58,043 nt of DNA from JBDRDI01 sp043820875. GTDB lineage: Bacteria; Patescibacteriota; Patescibacteriia; Patescibacteriales; UBA12075. Shown in pieces: positions 34,378 to 43,227 of the stretch. The translations under genes were made by a program, and so were the position numbers. How positions within the stretch are numbered: position 1 is the first letter of the stretch; every line of letters starts with the position of its first letter. The DNA is taken from positions 1 through 58,043 of the forward strand of contig JBDRDI010000039.1 of NCBI GenBank assembly GCA_043820875.1, in the 5' to 3' direction. The notes below the pieces were generated by a model. That model made no database searches. It was not told the origin of the DNA and worked only from the letters and a program-made list of their open reading frames with translations.

Positions 34378-35157
34378 TCAATTGGAATCAGCAATTGACT
34401 CGCAAGCCTGCTTTATTTCCTCGTCTGTAATGTTTGTGCAAAGCTTCGCGTCTTTGTTTTTTTGAACTTCATTAAAATAATATTGATTGAAGCAAATATT
34501 TTGGTTTTCTTTATCTTGAAGCTTCGCGCAATTTTCTTTACTCGTTAAAAGCAAGACTATGCAAGAATTTTTTAATCCGGAAACTAATTTTTCGCAAGCC
34601 ATAATATCTTTGTTCGCCTTGGCCATTTCATAATTTATCCAGTTTAAACAGTCATTTTTTACCTCCTCGTCCTTTATGTTTTTGCAAAGAGTTTCATCTT
34701 TATTTTCTATCGCAATATTTTTAAGACAGAGATCTGTGGCATCAATTTTGGGCATTTCCAAACATTTATCGCCTGTTTTTTCTTTCTTGGCCGCCGCATA
34801 AAGCTCTTCATTTTTTTGAAATTCCGCCGTAGCTATTTTTCGCTTTTCACTGTCCTCCGCGACCGCGATAGCATCTTCTTGAAAAGATCCGTTGACAAGC
34901 ACGTCGCAAAGTTTATTTAAATCCACTTTCATTCTCTCGGACAATTCTTTTTTGTCAGCCAAACACTTTTCCATGTTAAGTTCTTTTTTCTTTTTTTCTT
35001 CTAAAACGTTTTGAGAATTTTCTCCTGTTTTAATAGACTCTTTGTTTTTTATTATTTTAACTTGTCCTGTTTTATCCAAATAATAAAAAACACCGGCGCC
35101 AAAAACAAGAACGGCTAGAAAAACAATAATTGCGGTGATAATATTTTTTTTAGGCAT
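34378..35157 (-). CDS. Membrane-anchored Cys-pair helical-repeat protein
   Basis: A 259-residue protein with an N-terminal membrane helix (7-26) and the rest presumably outside. The ectodomain holds 12 Cys. The last ten form five pairs of the form C-x(11-12)-C: KCLEMPKIDATDLC, LCKNIKDEEVKNDC, ACEKLVSGLKNSC, NCAKLQDKENQNIC and LCTNITDEEIKQAC. The pairs recur every 20-30 residues in helix-forming sequence, so each probably ties a helical hairpin with a disulfide. I know of no matching family by sight. It lies 3 bp from the large VWA gene on the same strand, so a shared surface role is plausible. Confidence 0.78.
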   Translation of the reverse strand: MPKKNIITAIIVFLAVLVFGAGVFYYLDKTGQVKIIKNKESIKTGENSQNVLEEKKKKELNMEKCLADKKELSERMKVDLNKLCDVLVNGSFQEDAIAVAEDSEKRKIATAEFQKNEELYAAAKKEKTGDKCLEMPKIDATDLCLKNIAIENKDETLCKNIKDEEVKNDCLNWINYEMAKANKDIMACEKLVSGLKNSCIVLLLTSKENCAKLQDKENQNICFNQYYFNEVQKNKDAKLCTNITDEEIKQACESIADSN

Positions 35158-35160
35158 ATG

Positions 35161-38100
35161 TTAATTGCAATTTTTACAATAATTTATTACCGGATCGTAC
35201 ACTGTAATTTTACCGTCAGAATCGGGATTTACGATCATCACTGTCCACTGCCAAGAATCTGAACAAATTTTAGAAGAAACTGAAAATTCTCCGGTTTGCA
35301 TTCCCGGTATGGCTTGAGCTGTAAAATAATCTGTGACAAAAGATTCTACAAGACCGACGCCAATATTAATCTCTCCGCTTGGAACATCCAAAACATTTCC
35401 AGTTATGGCTCCCAAAACATCCTCAATCTGTGAAGCAGTGCTGACCCATGCATATTCTTCATTATCACAATTATTACCACCAGCGCTGGACCAATCGCAC
35501 ATTGCGATTTTTAAAGCGCTATTGTTTACGGCGGCTCCGTAAGCGATTGTATATATATCAATACCGCTTGCTTTTATTTCATCTACCGTATTTACCGGAT
35601 CTTCAGCCGGTAATGGGTTGGGCTCACCATCCGTAAGCATAACAATAGCCCTGTTCGACATACTAATGGTCTCATCTCTACCAAAAAATGCTTGCGCGTA
35701 TTGGAAAGCGGAGTTTGTCGGTGTGGCGCCACTGGCTGTATAGGTATCAATTTCAGTCAATAAACCTTCCAAGGAAGAAGCATTTAACGGAGCGCCAGAA
35801 TAATACCATCCAACCGAACTGCCGAAATCCACCAATCCAATATAAACAGTATCCAAATTCCATTGTCTGGTTTGCACATATAAACCGGTAATAATTTCCT
35901 TTAAAGCATCTTTAACACTTTGTAAAGATCCGGACATACTTCCGGAAACATCAGTAACAAAAATAATACCGGTCGTCTCTTGCGCCGGAATCACTTCAAA
36001 CTGGAACGAGCCTTTATATGGCAAATAACCTTCAATCGCTTCCGGACCGGAATCAAGCACTTTCCGGCAAGGCGGAAAATTCATTACCGTCATCATGCTA
36101 AAGCCTGCTGAAGCCGGATCATAATAAAAAGTATGAGATGATGATTTGTTATTTTGAAAATCAGCTGGGTTATTACTGTCCAATAACACTGAATTATCAG
36201 AAAAAGCCAAGGGTCTGCTTTCGTATCCATCACCATTTATTCCGGGGCAAGACCGGCGGCAATCATTGCCACAACAATCACTGTTATTCATGTTCCCGTC
36301 GTCGCATTCTTCGCCATAATTCGTTTGGGTTACACCGTCGCCGCACCAACCACTTACAGAGTGACATTGGCTGTCGCACTGATATTGATCAACAATACTT
36401 GCGCCATCTCCATCGGATTCGCATTGTTCGCCATAATTCGTTTGAATTGAAGAATCTCCGCACCAACCACCTTCCCATAAACAATTGCGACATTTATATT
36501 GGTCATATTCACTTGTTCCTCCGCCTTTGCCGTCTTTGGTGCCAAAAATATCGCACTTTTCATTAAAATTCCAAACGTTGCCGCCCGCGTCAGCATTATT
36601 TTCATCCTGCACCATACCGTCTCCACAATATCCACCACGCCAAGAGCAGGTGCCAAGACAGTTGCCGGAACCTACCGGACACTCTGGAATTAAAGTCGGG
36701 ATGCTTAAGTTACTGCACCAATATTGTCTGGTTGGTCCGGAATCGGCCGGAGAAACAGCCACGCCATCTGCGCCGTCGCATTGTTCTTGACCATTGCCGC
36801 TTGGTCCGCCTCTTCCTTCTGAGTTCGGATTTTGCACTTTATTGTCTCCGCAATAACTATCAACTTTCAAATTCCAATTTACTTGACCGCGCGCGCCCAA
36901 ATTATCTTCAACCGTAATGGCAATATTGTATTGGCCCGCTTTTGTCGGCGCGCCGTGTATTGTTCCCGGAATTTTTACCAAAGGATTATTGGAAATGGCG
37001 ATACCGTCCGGAAAAACATTGGCAAAAGCGAAAGTTGATTGGTTGATTGATTGGCCGGAATCAGGATCCCAGGCGCTGACTTTGCATTCCGAGCTCAAAT
37101 TCTGTCCGGCGCGAACAACACTTGGACAGCCACTGACATTCAATGCCGGTGGATTGTTAAATACTCTAAAATTAATTTGTTTTGAAGAAACCGCGCCCAA
37201 TGCGTCTTTAACATAAAGAGTGGAAACATAATCTTTGTATGTGGCTATTTTTTCAATCGGCGTGCCAACCAGTCTTACAATCAATTCATTGCCGACAATC
37301 TCGGATGTAAAAGAAATACCGTTATTTAATATTGGGCTATGTTCCCAGTTGATGTCGTTCGTAATTACCGCCCTACCTCCACTTCTGGCTCTGGCTACCT
37401 CAATTCCCGGGTCGGCTATGGCGGAACCAACCAAGAGCGGATTTATTTTTTTGACTTCAATAATCGGCGCTGTATTGGAGAACGTGATGGAAAATGTTTT
37501 GTGCGAAACAGCATTATTTTGATCATGAAAAGCAATATCAAAAGTATAAGAAAAATTATCTTGAATAATAAATAATGCGGGATTCCACTCAAATTGGTAA
37601 AAACATCTATTATTATTTTGGTCACAATCAGACGAAACAAAACCAAGCCCAGTATTTACTAAACTCGTATATACATATCCATTATTACAATTTGGATGTT
37701 CACCGGAAAGACAACGAAAACTGTCAAAATTTGCGATTGGATCCGTAAAATTCAAATCGGAATCTTCCACCACCACTTGATACGAAGCTGTTTGAGACGG
37801 GTCAGCCGTAAAAAATTGATCATTAATCATTATTTTCGGTCCGGCATTGGAAATTGTAATTGAAAAAGAAAGGTTTAAAATTTCACCGCGGCCGTCATTA
37901 ATCTGAACCGTAAATTCATAAACACCGACATTCCCGGCTTTGGACGCATGTATTTCTTTTTGGTTTATGTTATTGGTATCGCGGAAAACAACGTCTTGCC
38001 AAGAACCCCAATCACCAATCGGAGCAAAGTTAGACCAAATTAATTTGTCTCCGTCAGGGTCAATCGCTTCAATAAATCCTGAGTATTCTTTTCCTGGCGA

Positions 38101-39054
38101 ACCGGTCGGAAAATTCGCGCCAATCAAGCGAGGTGAATGATTGATGGTCTGCCCAGTGTGCGTGCCTGTTCCGGAGCAACCTTGAATATAACCGCTTTCC
38201 ATTTCAGCGCAAAGAGAATACACTGAACCGTTCGGGCTCGCGGAATATAAATAAGCCAAACTGCCTTGTGGAAGATTGATTTGCGGTAAAGAATTTTGAT
38301 CAATTGAAGGAACATACCCTTCGCTATAAGTTTTGTTATTTTCATTCCAGCAAGTGATCGGATTAAATCCTTCCGCGCACATTCCGAGTTTATTGACCGG
38401 ATCATTATTGAGCGAAACGCCAAAATTCGTGGCCAGAATACTTTGCCAACTTGGCCAAACCGACATGGAAACATTCGGTAAATACGTTCCGGCGCCAATA
38501 TCCGGATATTTTCCGTTCGCACCACGGTATCTGGAAAGCATTTCTGTCATATCAGCCAAGTCTGCCATTCTTTTCACGTCGCGCACAATATATAATTTTT
38601 CGCTCAAACAATATTCACTTTCCAGACAATCATTATCTGACAAACATCCTTTTTGCGACACTGAACATTTTCCGTCCATCGAAATATTCGTATTAAATTT
38701 CCAATGTTTAAGTATTTGTCCAAAAATATCCGCTGTTTGCTGAGTTGCTTCTTGATTATAAGATATTAAATAAATATTTGTATAAAGATTTGGCGGAACA
38801 ATATTTGCCGCGTTAACATAGACAGTACGCCCGTCGCGCACTGCCTCATATCCATCCACAATAATAGACTGAGGAGCGCCGGAAAAACCTTGTTCTGCAT
38901 ACCAACGCGCGGCGCTATAATGTTCATGGTTTGGAAGCACGCGCACCGCAATCGCGTCCACATCTCCGGCCGCCAAGCCAGAATTGAAAAATATCAAAAA
39001 CAAAAAACACAATCCGAATATTAACTTAAATTTGAAAATATAATTTAACAACAT
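35161..39054 (-). CDS. Secreted surface protein with Ig-like, DUF4215 Cys-rich and VWA domains
   Basis: About 1297 residues. A signal peptide (MLLNYIFKFKLIFGLCFLFL, to about residue 29 at LAAGD) is followed by an unassigned domain of about 250 residues, several cadherin/Ig-like modules (about 290-700: SPRLIGANFPTGSPGKEYSG, APIIEVKKINPLLVGS), a series of Cys-rich DUF4215-like units (CGDNKVQNPN, CGDGMVQDENN, CGDSSIQTNYGEQC, CGDGVTQTNYGEECDDGN), and a VWA domain in the last 250 residues with a complete MIDAS (DVSGS, then SGATPTNSA, then LTDGEP). The MIDAS suggests metal-dependent adhesion. The ATG at 39054 is preferred, because the upstream GTG start would overlap the promoter at 39064-39092. 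Confidence 0.85.
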   Translation of the reverse strand: MLLNYIFKFKLIFGLCFLFLIFFNSGLAAGDVDAIAVRVLPNHEHYSAARWYAEQGFSGAPQSIIVDGYEAVRDGRTVYVNAANIVPPNLYTNIYLISYNQEATQQTADIFGQILKHWKFNTNISMDGKCSVSQKGCLSDNDCLESEYCLSEKLYIVRDVKRMADLADMTEMLSRYRGANGKYPDIGAGTYLPNVSMSVWPSWQSILATNFGVSLNNDPVNKLGMCAEGFNPITCWNENNKTYSEGYVPSIDQNSLPQINLPQGSLAYLYSASPNGSVYSLCAEMESGYIQGCSGTGTHTGQTINHSPRLIGANFPTGSPGKEYSGFIEAIDPDGDKLIWSNFAPIGDWGSWQDVVFRDTNNINQKEIHASKAGNVGVYEFTVQINDGRGEILNLSFSITISNAGPKIMINDQFFTADPSQTASYQVVVEDSDLNFTDPIANFDSFRCLSGEHPNCNNGYVYTSLVNTGLGFVSSDCDQNNNRCFYQFEWNPALFIIQDNFSYTFDIAFHDQNNAVSHKTFSITFSNTAPIIEVKKINPLLVGSAIADPGIEVARARSGGRAVITNDINWEHSPILNNGISFTSEIVGNELIVRLVGTPIEKIATYKDYVSTLYVKDALGAVSSKQINFRVFNNPPALNVSGCPSVVRAGQNLSSECKVSAWDPDSGQSINQSTFAFANVFPDGIAISNNPLVKIPGTIHGAPTKAGQYNIAITVEDNLGARGQVNWNLKVDSYCGDNKVQNPNSEGRGGPSGNGQEQCDGADGVAVSPADSGPTRQYWCSNLSIPTLIPECPVGSGNCLGTCSWRGGYCGDGMVQDENNADAGGNVWNFNEKCDIFGTKDGKGGGTSEYDQYKCRNCLWEGGWCGDSSIQTNYGEQCESDGDGASIVDQYQCDSQCHSVSGWCGDGVTQTNYGEECDDGNMNNSDCCGNDCRRSCPGINGDGYESRPLAFSDNSVLLDSNNPADFQNNKSSSHTFYYDPASAGFSMMTVMNFPPCRKVLDSGPEAIEGYLPYKGSFQFEVIPAQETTGIIFVTDVSGSMSGSLQSVKDALKEIITGLYVQTRQWNLDTVYIGLVDFGSSVGWYYSGAPLNASSLEGLLTEIDTYTASGATPTNSAFQYAQAFFGRDETISMSNRAIVMLTDGEPNPLPAEDPVNTVDEIKASGIDIYTIAYGAAVNNSALKIAMCDWSSAGGNNCDNEEYAWVSTASQIEDVLGAITGNVLDVPSGEINIGVGLVESFVTDYFTAQAIPGMQTGEFSVSSKICSDSWQWTVMIVNPDSDGKITVYDPVINYCKNCN

Positions 39055-39063
39055 ATTAAATAT

Positions 39064-39092
39064 ATTATAACATAATCCATTATGAATCACAA
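39064..39092 (-). promoter_or_regulatory. Sigma70 promoter placed for a leaderless mRNA of the VWA gene
   Basis: On the minus strand TTGTGA (39092-39087), a 17-base spacer and a perfect TATAAT (39069-39064). A start 7 bases beyond the -10 would fall at about 39057, only 3 bases before the ATG at 39054. No Shine-Dalgarno can fit, so a leaderless transcript is predicted. Confidence 0.65.
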
Positions 39093-39102
39093 AATTTTAT
39101 GG

Positions 39103-39272
39103 CTCTTTAACATATTTGGGTAAAGTCTTTTTGTAAATCCTTTAAATAAAATATTACCGGCAAAACCATGCTGATTTTTTTGTTAGGCTGGGTTTTAAAA
39201 CCCAGCCTAACAAAAAAATCAGCATGGTTTTGCCTCGCATAAAACATAAATTTGCCCAAATATGTTAAAGAG
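39103..39272. repeat. Double-nested palindrome with family-B core
   Basis: An outer pair of 18-base arms (CTCTTTAACATATTTGGG at 39103-39120, complement at 39255-39272) encloses a 76-bp perfect palindrome (39159-39234; arms GGCAAAACCATGCTGATT then T-run), whose centre is the family-B core GTTAGGCTGGGTTTT. It lies between the helicase stop and the VWA promoter and probably ends helicase transcription. Confidence 0.9.
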
Positions 39273-39278
39273 TTAAAT

Positions 39279-42209
39279 TTATTTCTTAAATTCACAAATC
39301 CCACGAAAATCACAATTCTTACACAATTCACTCGGACGAGGAGTAAAATCACATTTTTTTATTTTATTAACTATATCCGCGCAATATATTTTGAATTTTT
39401 CCTCTTCTTTGTCCGTTGACAAAAAAGAAACTTTTTGGCCGTTTTCAAAATAATAGAAAGACAGCTTTGACACTTTCAAGTTATAAGCCTCTTCTATTAC
39501 TATTTTATAAAGAATCAATTGTCTTTTGTGTTTTGCTTCCAGCTTATCTTTCGGACTACCGGTTTTATAATCAATGATTTCCACTGTACCGTCCGTTAGT
39601 TTATCAATTCGGTCAATCGCGCCCCTAAATAAATCATCGCCAATTTTAATGGTGAAATTTTTTTCCAGAAACATCACATACGGCCAACCATTTTTTTCCA
39701 GATTATCATAAAAAATATTTAATATTTTTTTTCCTTTCTTCTTATATTTTTCTTTATCTCCTTTATCTTCATATCCGTCTTCAACCCATCTTTCTTCGTA
39801 AATTTTTATCAACTCATTTCTAAACGGCCTTTTTTGGGGCGCATTTTTTTCCGTGCCGAAAAGACTTGTCTGTTCTTGAAAACCGTCTACGCAAAAAGCA
39901 AAAAAATCTTTCAAAACATTGTGCATCACTCGCCCAAAAATAAATGCGCTCTTAGCATCCACTGGAATGCGTAAAATAAAATTAAATTTATATTGCAAAG
40001 GACAAATCGTATACGCTTCAATTTGAGAAAATGAAAATCTACTCGGAATATTTATCTTTTTAATCACATCTTCTTTTTTATTTTTTTCTTCCGCCAGATC
40101 TTTAATCAATTCATAATTCTCGATCTTTTTTCCGGATATTTTCAAAATTTCTTTTTCTTTTATTCCGGTCTCACTTAAAAAAACAGATGGTTTTTTTTCT
40201 CTTGCACCTCCGCAATCACTAGCCGAAGTGAAAAATAAATTTTTCTTGGCGCGAGTCATGGCAACATAAAATAATCTTCTTTCTTCTTCAATATGTTCTT
40301 CGCGAGCCACAGGTAATTTATCTTTTACAAGCTCGTCGGGAATGGAAATTTTTTCTTTTCTTGAAATTGACGGGAATCTTTTATCCACTAATCCGGGCAA
40401 AAAAACATAATCAAATTCCAATCCCTTGCCGGAATGAACAGTCATAATTTTTACCATATCTTCATCTTCAAAATCCAATCTCAAACGCCCTGTCTCGCCA
40501 GACTCCATTTCCATTTCCATTAATTTCATAAAATCCTTCAACCGCGCATCTTCATTCATCTCTTCAAATCTTTTTATTTTCTGATAAAATTGGTTTAAAT
40601 AAGAATAATAATCAAGATATTTATTATAATCTTTTTTATTCAGTCCCATGTCCCAAACCATTTTTACAAAAATTTTGGAAGTCTTTTTTTCTTGGACCAT
40701 GACAGAATGTTCTTTTATAAAACTCATTAAATTATTAACGTGAGAAACCGCCTCGCTGGACACATCCCCGATAGCGCTGATTTCATTAAAAGCTTCAAAC
40801 AAAGACTTGGTTTTGCGTCGAGCGTATTTATTAATATTTACAATATCAGCATGCGAAACATTAAACGTTTCCATATTTAAAACCCGAAAAAGCGCGCTGG
40901 ACTCATGATAATTGTCTAATAATTTCAGATAAGCCAAACAATCCAAAATAATCGGTTTATAATAAAGCCCCTTTAAAGAAAAAAATATATTTGGAATATT
41001 TTTTCGCGTCAATTCTTGCACAAATTTATCTGCCGCGCTGTTTGAACGCAACATGATCGCAAAGTCAGACCATTTTACCTCTTTCTGTTTCTTATAAATC
41101 TCTTTGATTTTTTCCGCAACCCAATTTGTTTCTTCCTGTTCGGTTTCAAAATTAAAATAATCAATCCGGCCGTCTTCTTTTGTCTGCGATTCAAGCCGTT
41201 TGTTTATTTTTAATTTTATTTCCAACCGATGAGGGTCGTTGTGTTTGATAAAATTATAAGCCGCATCCAAAATAATCTGTCCGGAGCGGTAATTTCTGTT
41301 TAAAATCGTTTCTTTCGCTTCCGGATAATCATCTTTGAAGCGCATGATATTGGAAAGCGAAGCTCCACGGAATCTGTAAATTGATTGGTCATCATCGCCG
41401 ACGGCCAAAATATTTTTTTTGTTTGCAACCAAAATTTTCAAAAGCTCGTATTGCGCGCCGTTCGTGTCTTGAAATTCGTCCACCATAATATATTTAAATT
41501 TTTCTTGATAAATTTTTAAAATATTGGGCCGTTCTCTGAACAATTTGATTACATAACGAATCAAGTCGCCAAAATCCAAATAGCCGTCTTTCAAAAGAAG
41601 GCGATTATAAATATGATAAGCGCTGGCGAGTTCATTGATTCTCGCAACCTCTCGCTCTTCAATCTCGTCACCACTAAGCATGCTGTCCGAATTCTGTTTC
41701 AAGTCTTCCGCGTATTTCAAATAATCTTCTTCTTTAACATCTTCATCTTTCAAGCGCGAAAAATGCTTGACTAATTCAAAAATAAATTTGTTCGGATTCC
41801 CCAACGGGCGGTAATAATCAAGATTAAAATCGTCCAAATTATTTTTAATCAAAATCCACTGGTTTGTTTCGTCGCATAATTTGAAACCGGTATCAATCCC
41901 GATATCCAAACCATGATCGCGTAAAATTCTTTCACAAAAGCCGTGAAAAGTATTGATCCACAAATCAACGCATCCGTAAGGAAGCGCTTGAAAAGCGCGA
42001 TTTTCCATTTCACCGGCCGCTTTTTCCGTGAAAGTGAGCAACAAAATTTCATCCGCTTTTGCCAGTTTTTTTCTAATCAGATATTCCAAACGACTGACCA
42101 GCACAGTTGTCTTGCCTGTGCCCGCTCCGGCCACAATTAACATCGGCCCGTCTTGATGCTGAACGGCTGATTGTTGTTCTTTGTTTAATTTGGTTGCTTG
42201 ATTGGGCAT
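39279..42209 (-). CDS. UvrD/PcrA-like helicase fused to an AddB-type Fe-S PD-(D/E)XK nuclease
   Basis: A 976-residue superfamily 1A helicase-nuclease for DNA repair or recombination. Helicase motifs: Q motif LNKEQQSAV, Walker A GAGTGKT (28-34), Walker B MVDEFQDTN, GDDDQSIYRFRGA, LNRNYRSGQ, VMTVHSGKGLEFDYVFLPGL and VAMTRAKKNLF. The C-terminal 250 residues are a RecB-like nuclease with RGAIDRID and IIDYKTG as metal ligands. Four Cys around it (Cys736 in YTICPLQYKF; Cys963, Cys966 and Cys972 in SELCKNCDFRGIC) match the 4Fe-4S staple of AddB/RecB-like nucleases. No separate AddA or AddB is visible nearby, so this single chain may replace an AddAB complex. A REP-C element and RAYT2 lie just upstream of its start. 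Confidence 0.93.
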   Translation of the reverse strand: MPNQATKLNKEQQSAVQHQDGPMLIVAGAGTGKTTVLVSRLEYLIRKKLAKADEILLLTFTEKAAGEMENRAFQALPYGCVDLWINTFHGFCERILRDHGLDIGIDTGFKLCDETNQWILIKNNLDDFNLDYYRPLGNPNKFIFELVKHFSRLKDEDVKEEDYLKYAEDLKQNSDSMLSGDEIEEREVARINELASAYHIYNRLLLKDGYLDFGDLIRYVIKLFRERPNILKIYQEKFKYIMVDEFQDTNGAQYELLKILVANKKNILAVGDDDQSIYRFRGASLSNIMRFKDDYPEAKETILNRNYRSGQIILDAAYNFIKHNDPHRLEIKLKINKRLESQTKEDGRIDYFNFETEQEETNWVAEKIKEIYKKQKEVKWSDFAIMLRSNSAADKFVQELTRKNIPNIFFSLKGLYYKPIILDCLAYLKLLDNYHESSALFRVLNMETFNVSHADIVNINKYARRKTKSLFEAFNEISAIGDVSSEAVSHVNNLMSFIKEHSVMVQEKKTSKIFVKMVWDMGLNKKDYNKYLDYYSYLNQFYQKIKRFEEMNEDARLKDFMKLMEMEMESGETGRLRLDFEDEDMVKIMTVHSGKGLEFDYVFLPGLVDKRFPSISRKEKISIPDELVKDKLPVAREEHIEEERRLFYVAMTRAKKNLFFTSASDCGGAREKKPSVFLSETGIKEKEILKISGKKIENYELIKDLAEEKNKKEDVIKKINIPSRFSFSQIEAYTICPLQYKFNFILRIPVDAKSAFIFGRVMHNVLKDFFAFCVDGFQEQTSLFGTEKNAPQKRPFRNELIKIYEERWVEDGYEDKGDKEKYKKKGKKILNIFYDNLEKNGWPYVMFLEKNFTIKIGDDLFRGAIDRIDKLTDGTVEIIDYKTGSPKDKLEAKHKRQLILYKIVIEEAYNLKVSKLSFYYFENGQKVSFLSTDKEEEKFKIYCADIVNKIKKCDFTPRPSELCKNCDFRGICEFKK

Positions 42210-42231
42210 ATTTTAGACTCTTCTTGTTTTG

Positions 42232-42321
42232 TTCCGGCAGAGTCTCCTCGCAAGGGACTCTGTCGCGGTTTTCTATTTTACACGGCGTCGTAGTCCTCTG
42301 CGGAGAGACTACGACGGGACA
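42232..42321. repeat. Family-C two-hairpin REP element (helicase side of RAYT2)
   Basis: Hairpin 1: CCGGCAGAGTC with GACTCTGTCG (one mismatch). A spacer of about 20 bases includes TTTTCTATT. Hairpin 2: CGTCGTAGTC/GACTACGACG with inner CTC/GAG (42286-42316). The ends TTGT-CCG and CGGGACAA form an overall inverted repeat. It lies between the RAYT2 stop and the helicase start. Confidence 0.92.
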
Positions 42322-42342
42322 AAAAAAGAGACAAAATAATAA

Positions 42343-42894
42343 TTAAAACTCCGCGATATCTACATTATAATACCCACCGCAATTAGAATAATTACTCGCG
42401 CTTAAATATTTATAATCTTCAGGACTTTTTGCCAACTGCCACTTTTCTTGGCAAGGATTTTTGTGGATATAATTTAATTTTTGCAAAAAAAATTCTTGAC
42501 TCTCAATAAGCAACGAATCATATCTATCTTTAAACACCTTATGTCTTGCCCTATTCTTTGTTCTCGCGTTTATTTTGAAAAAATTAAGTAAATTATCGCC
42601 TTGGCTCCTTTCTAACAACATTATTATTTCGTATGTTAAAAATCTTTTAGCATTCATAACTATTGTAGATAATTTAGCTGATTCGTTTGTTATTTTTATT
42701 AAGGCATGGATATGATTTGGCATTATTACATAACCATATATTTTATTATTATATTTTTCTTTTAAATAATCAAACCACTTATAAACCAAACCACAATATT
42801 CGTCATTAATAAAAACATATTTCCAATCTAATATTGTAAATGTTATAAAATATGTTCGATCGGGAATAAATATCTTATTATCTCTTACGGCCAT
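42343..42894 (-). CDS. REP-associated tyrosine transposase (RAYT2), Y1/IS200-like
   Basis: A 183-aa HUH single-strand transposase distinct from RAYT1. The N-terminus MAVRDNKIFIPDRTYFITFTILDW leads to the HUH pair His61-Ile-His63 in YVIMPNHIHALIKI; the catalytic Tyr142 is in KLNYIHKNPCQEKW. After it, a short tail (LSASNYSNCGGYYNVDIAEF) resembles other RAYTs. The gene is bracketed by family-C REP elements: one 21 bp past the stop and a tandem cluster starting about 20 bp before the ATG. A truncated copy of its 5' end, also bracketed by REP-C, lies at 46761-46842. The intact frame and motifs suggest an active enzyme acting on family C. Confidence 0.93.
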   Translation of the reverse strand: MAVRDNKIFIPDRTYFITFTILDWKYVFINDEYCGLVYKWFDYLKEKYNNKIYGYVIMPNHIHALIKITNESAKLSTIVMNAKRFLTYEIIMLLERSQGDNLLNFFKINARTKNRARHKVFKDRYDSLLIESQEFFLQKLNYIHKNPCQEKWQLAKSPEDYKYLSASNYSNCGGYYNVDIAEF

Positions 42895-42913
42895 ATTTTT
42901 TCTATTATTTTAT

Positions 42914-43029
42914 TTGTTCCGGCAGAGTCTCCTCCGTTGAAATTGTCCCGGCAGAGTCTCCTCCGTTGAAATTGTCCCGGCAGAGTCTCCTCCGTTGAAA
43001 TTGTCCCGGCAGAGTCTCCTCCGTTGAAA
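42914..43029. repeat. Four tandem 29-bp copies of the left end of REP-C
   Basis: Each unit runs TTGT[TC]CCGGCAGAGTCTCC, then TCCGTTGAAA, with the left hairpin arm but not the right. The units abut with no spacer at 42914, 42943, 42972 and 43001, and lead into the full element at 43030. Confidence 0.95.
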
Positions 43030-43122
43030 TTGTCCCGGCAGAGTCTCCTCGCAAGGGACTCTGCCGCGGTTTTCTATTCTACACGGCGTCGTAGTCCTCT
43101 GCGGAGAGACTACGACGGGACA
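43030..43122. repeat. Complete family-C two-hairpin REP element
   Basis: Same order as the copy at 42232: CGGCAGAGTC/GACTCTGCCG hairpin, TTTTCTATTC spacer, CGTCGTAGTC/GACTACGACG hairpin, ending CGGGACA. The bases that follow (to about 43150) repeat a decayed right end (GAGACTACTACGGGATAG). From 43150 to 43227 I see no gene or clear structure. Confidence 0.93.
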
Positions 43123-43227
43123 GAGGTAAGAGACTACTACGGGATAGAAGAGACGGGGGGTGGGGTGGAATGATAGAAAACGTTTTTATAAACATCCTGT
43201 CAATCCTTTAATCCTGAGAATCCTAGT

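Noticed and set aside
42914..43029. CRISPR-like array of 29-bp repeats
   Set aside because: The units abut with no unique spacers, and each is the left end of a known REP-C element; there are no cas genes.
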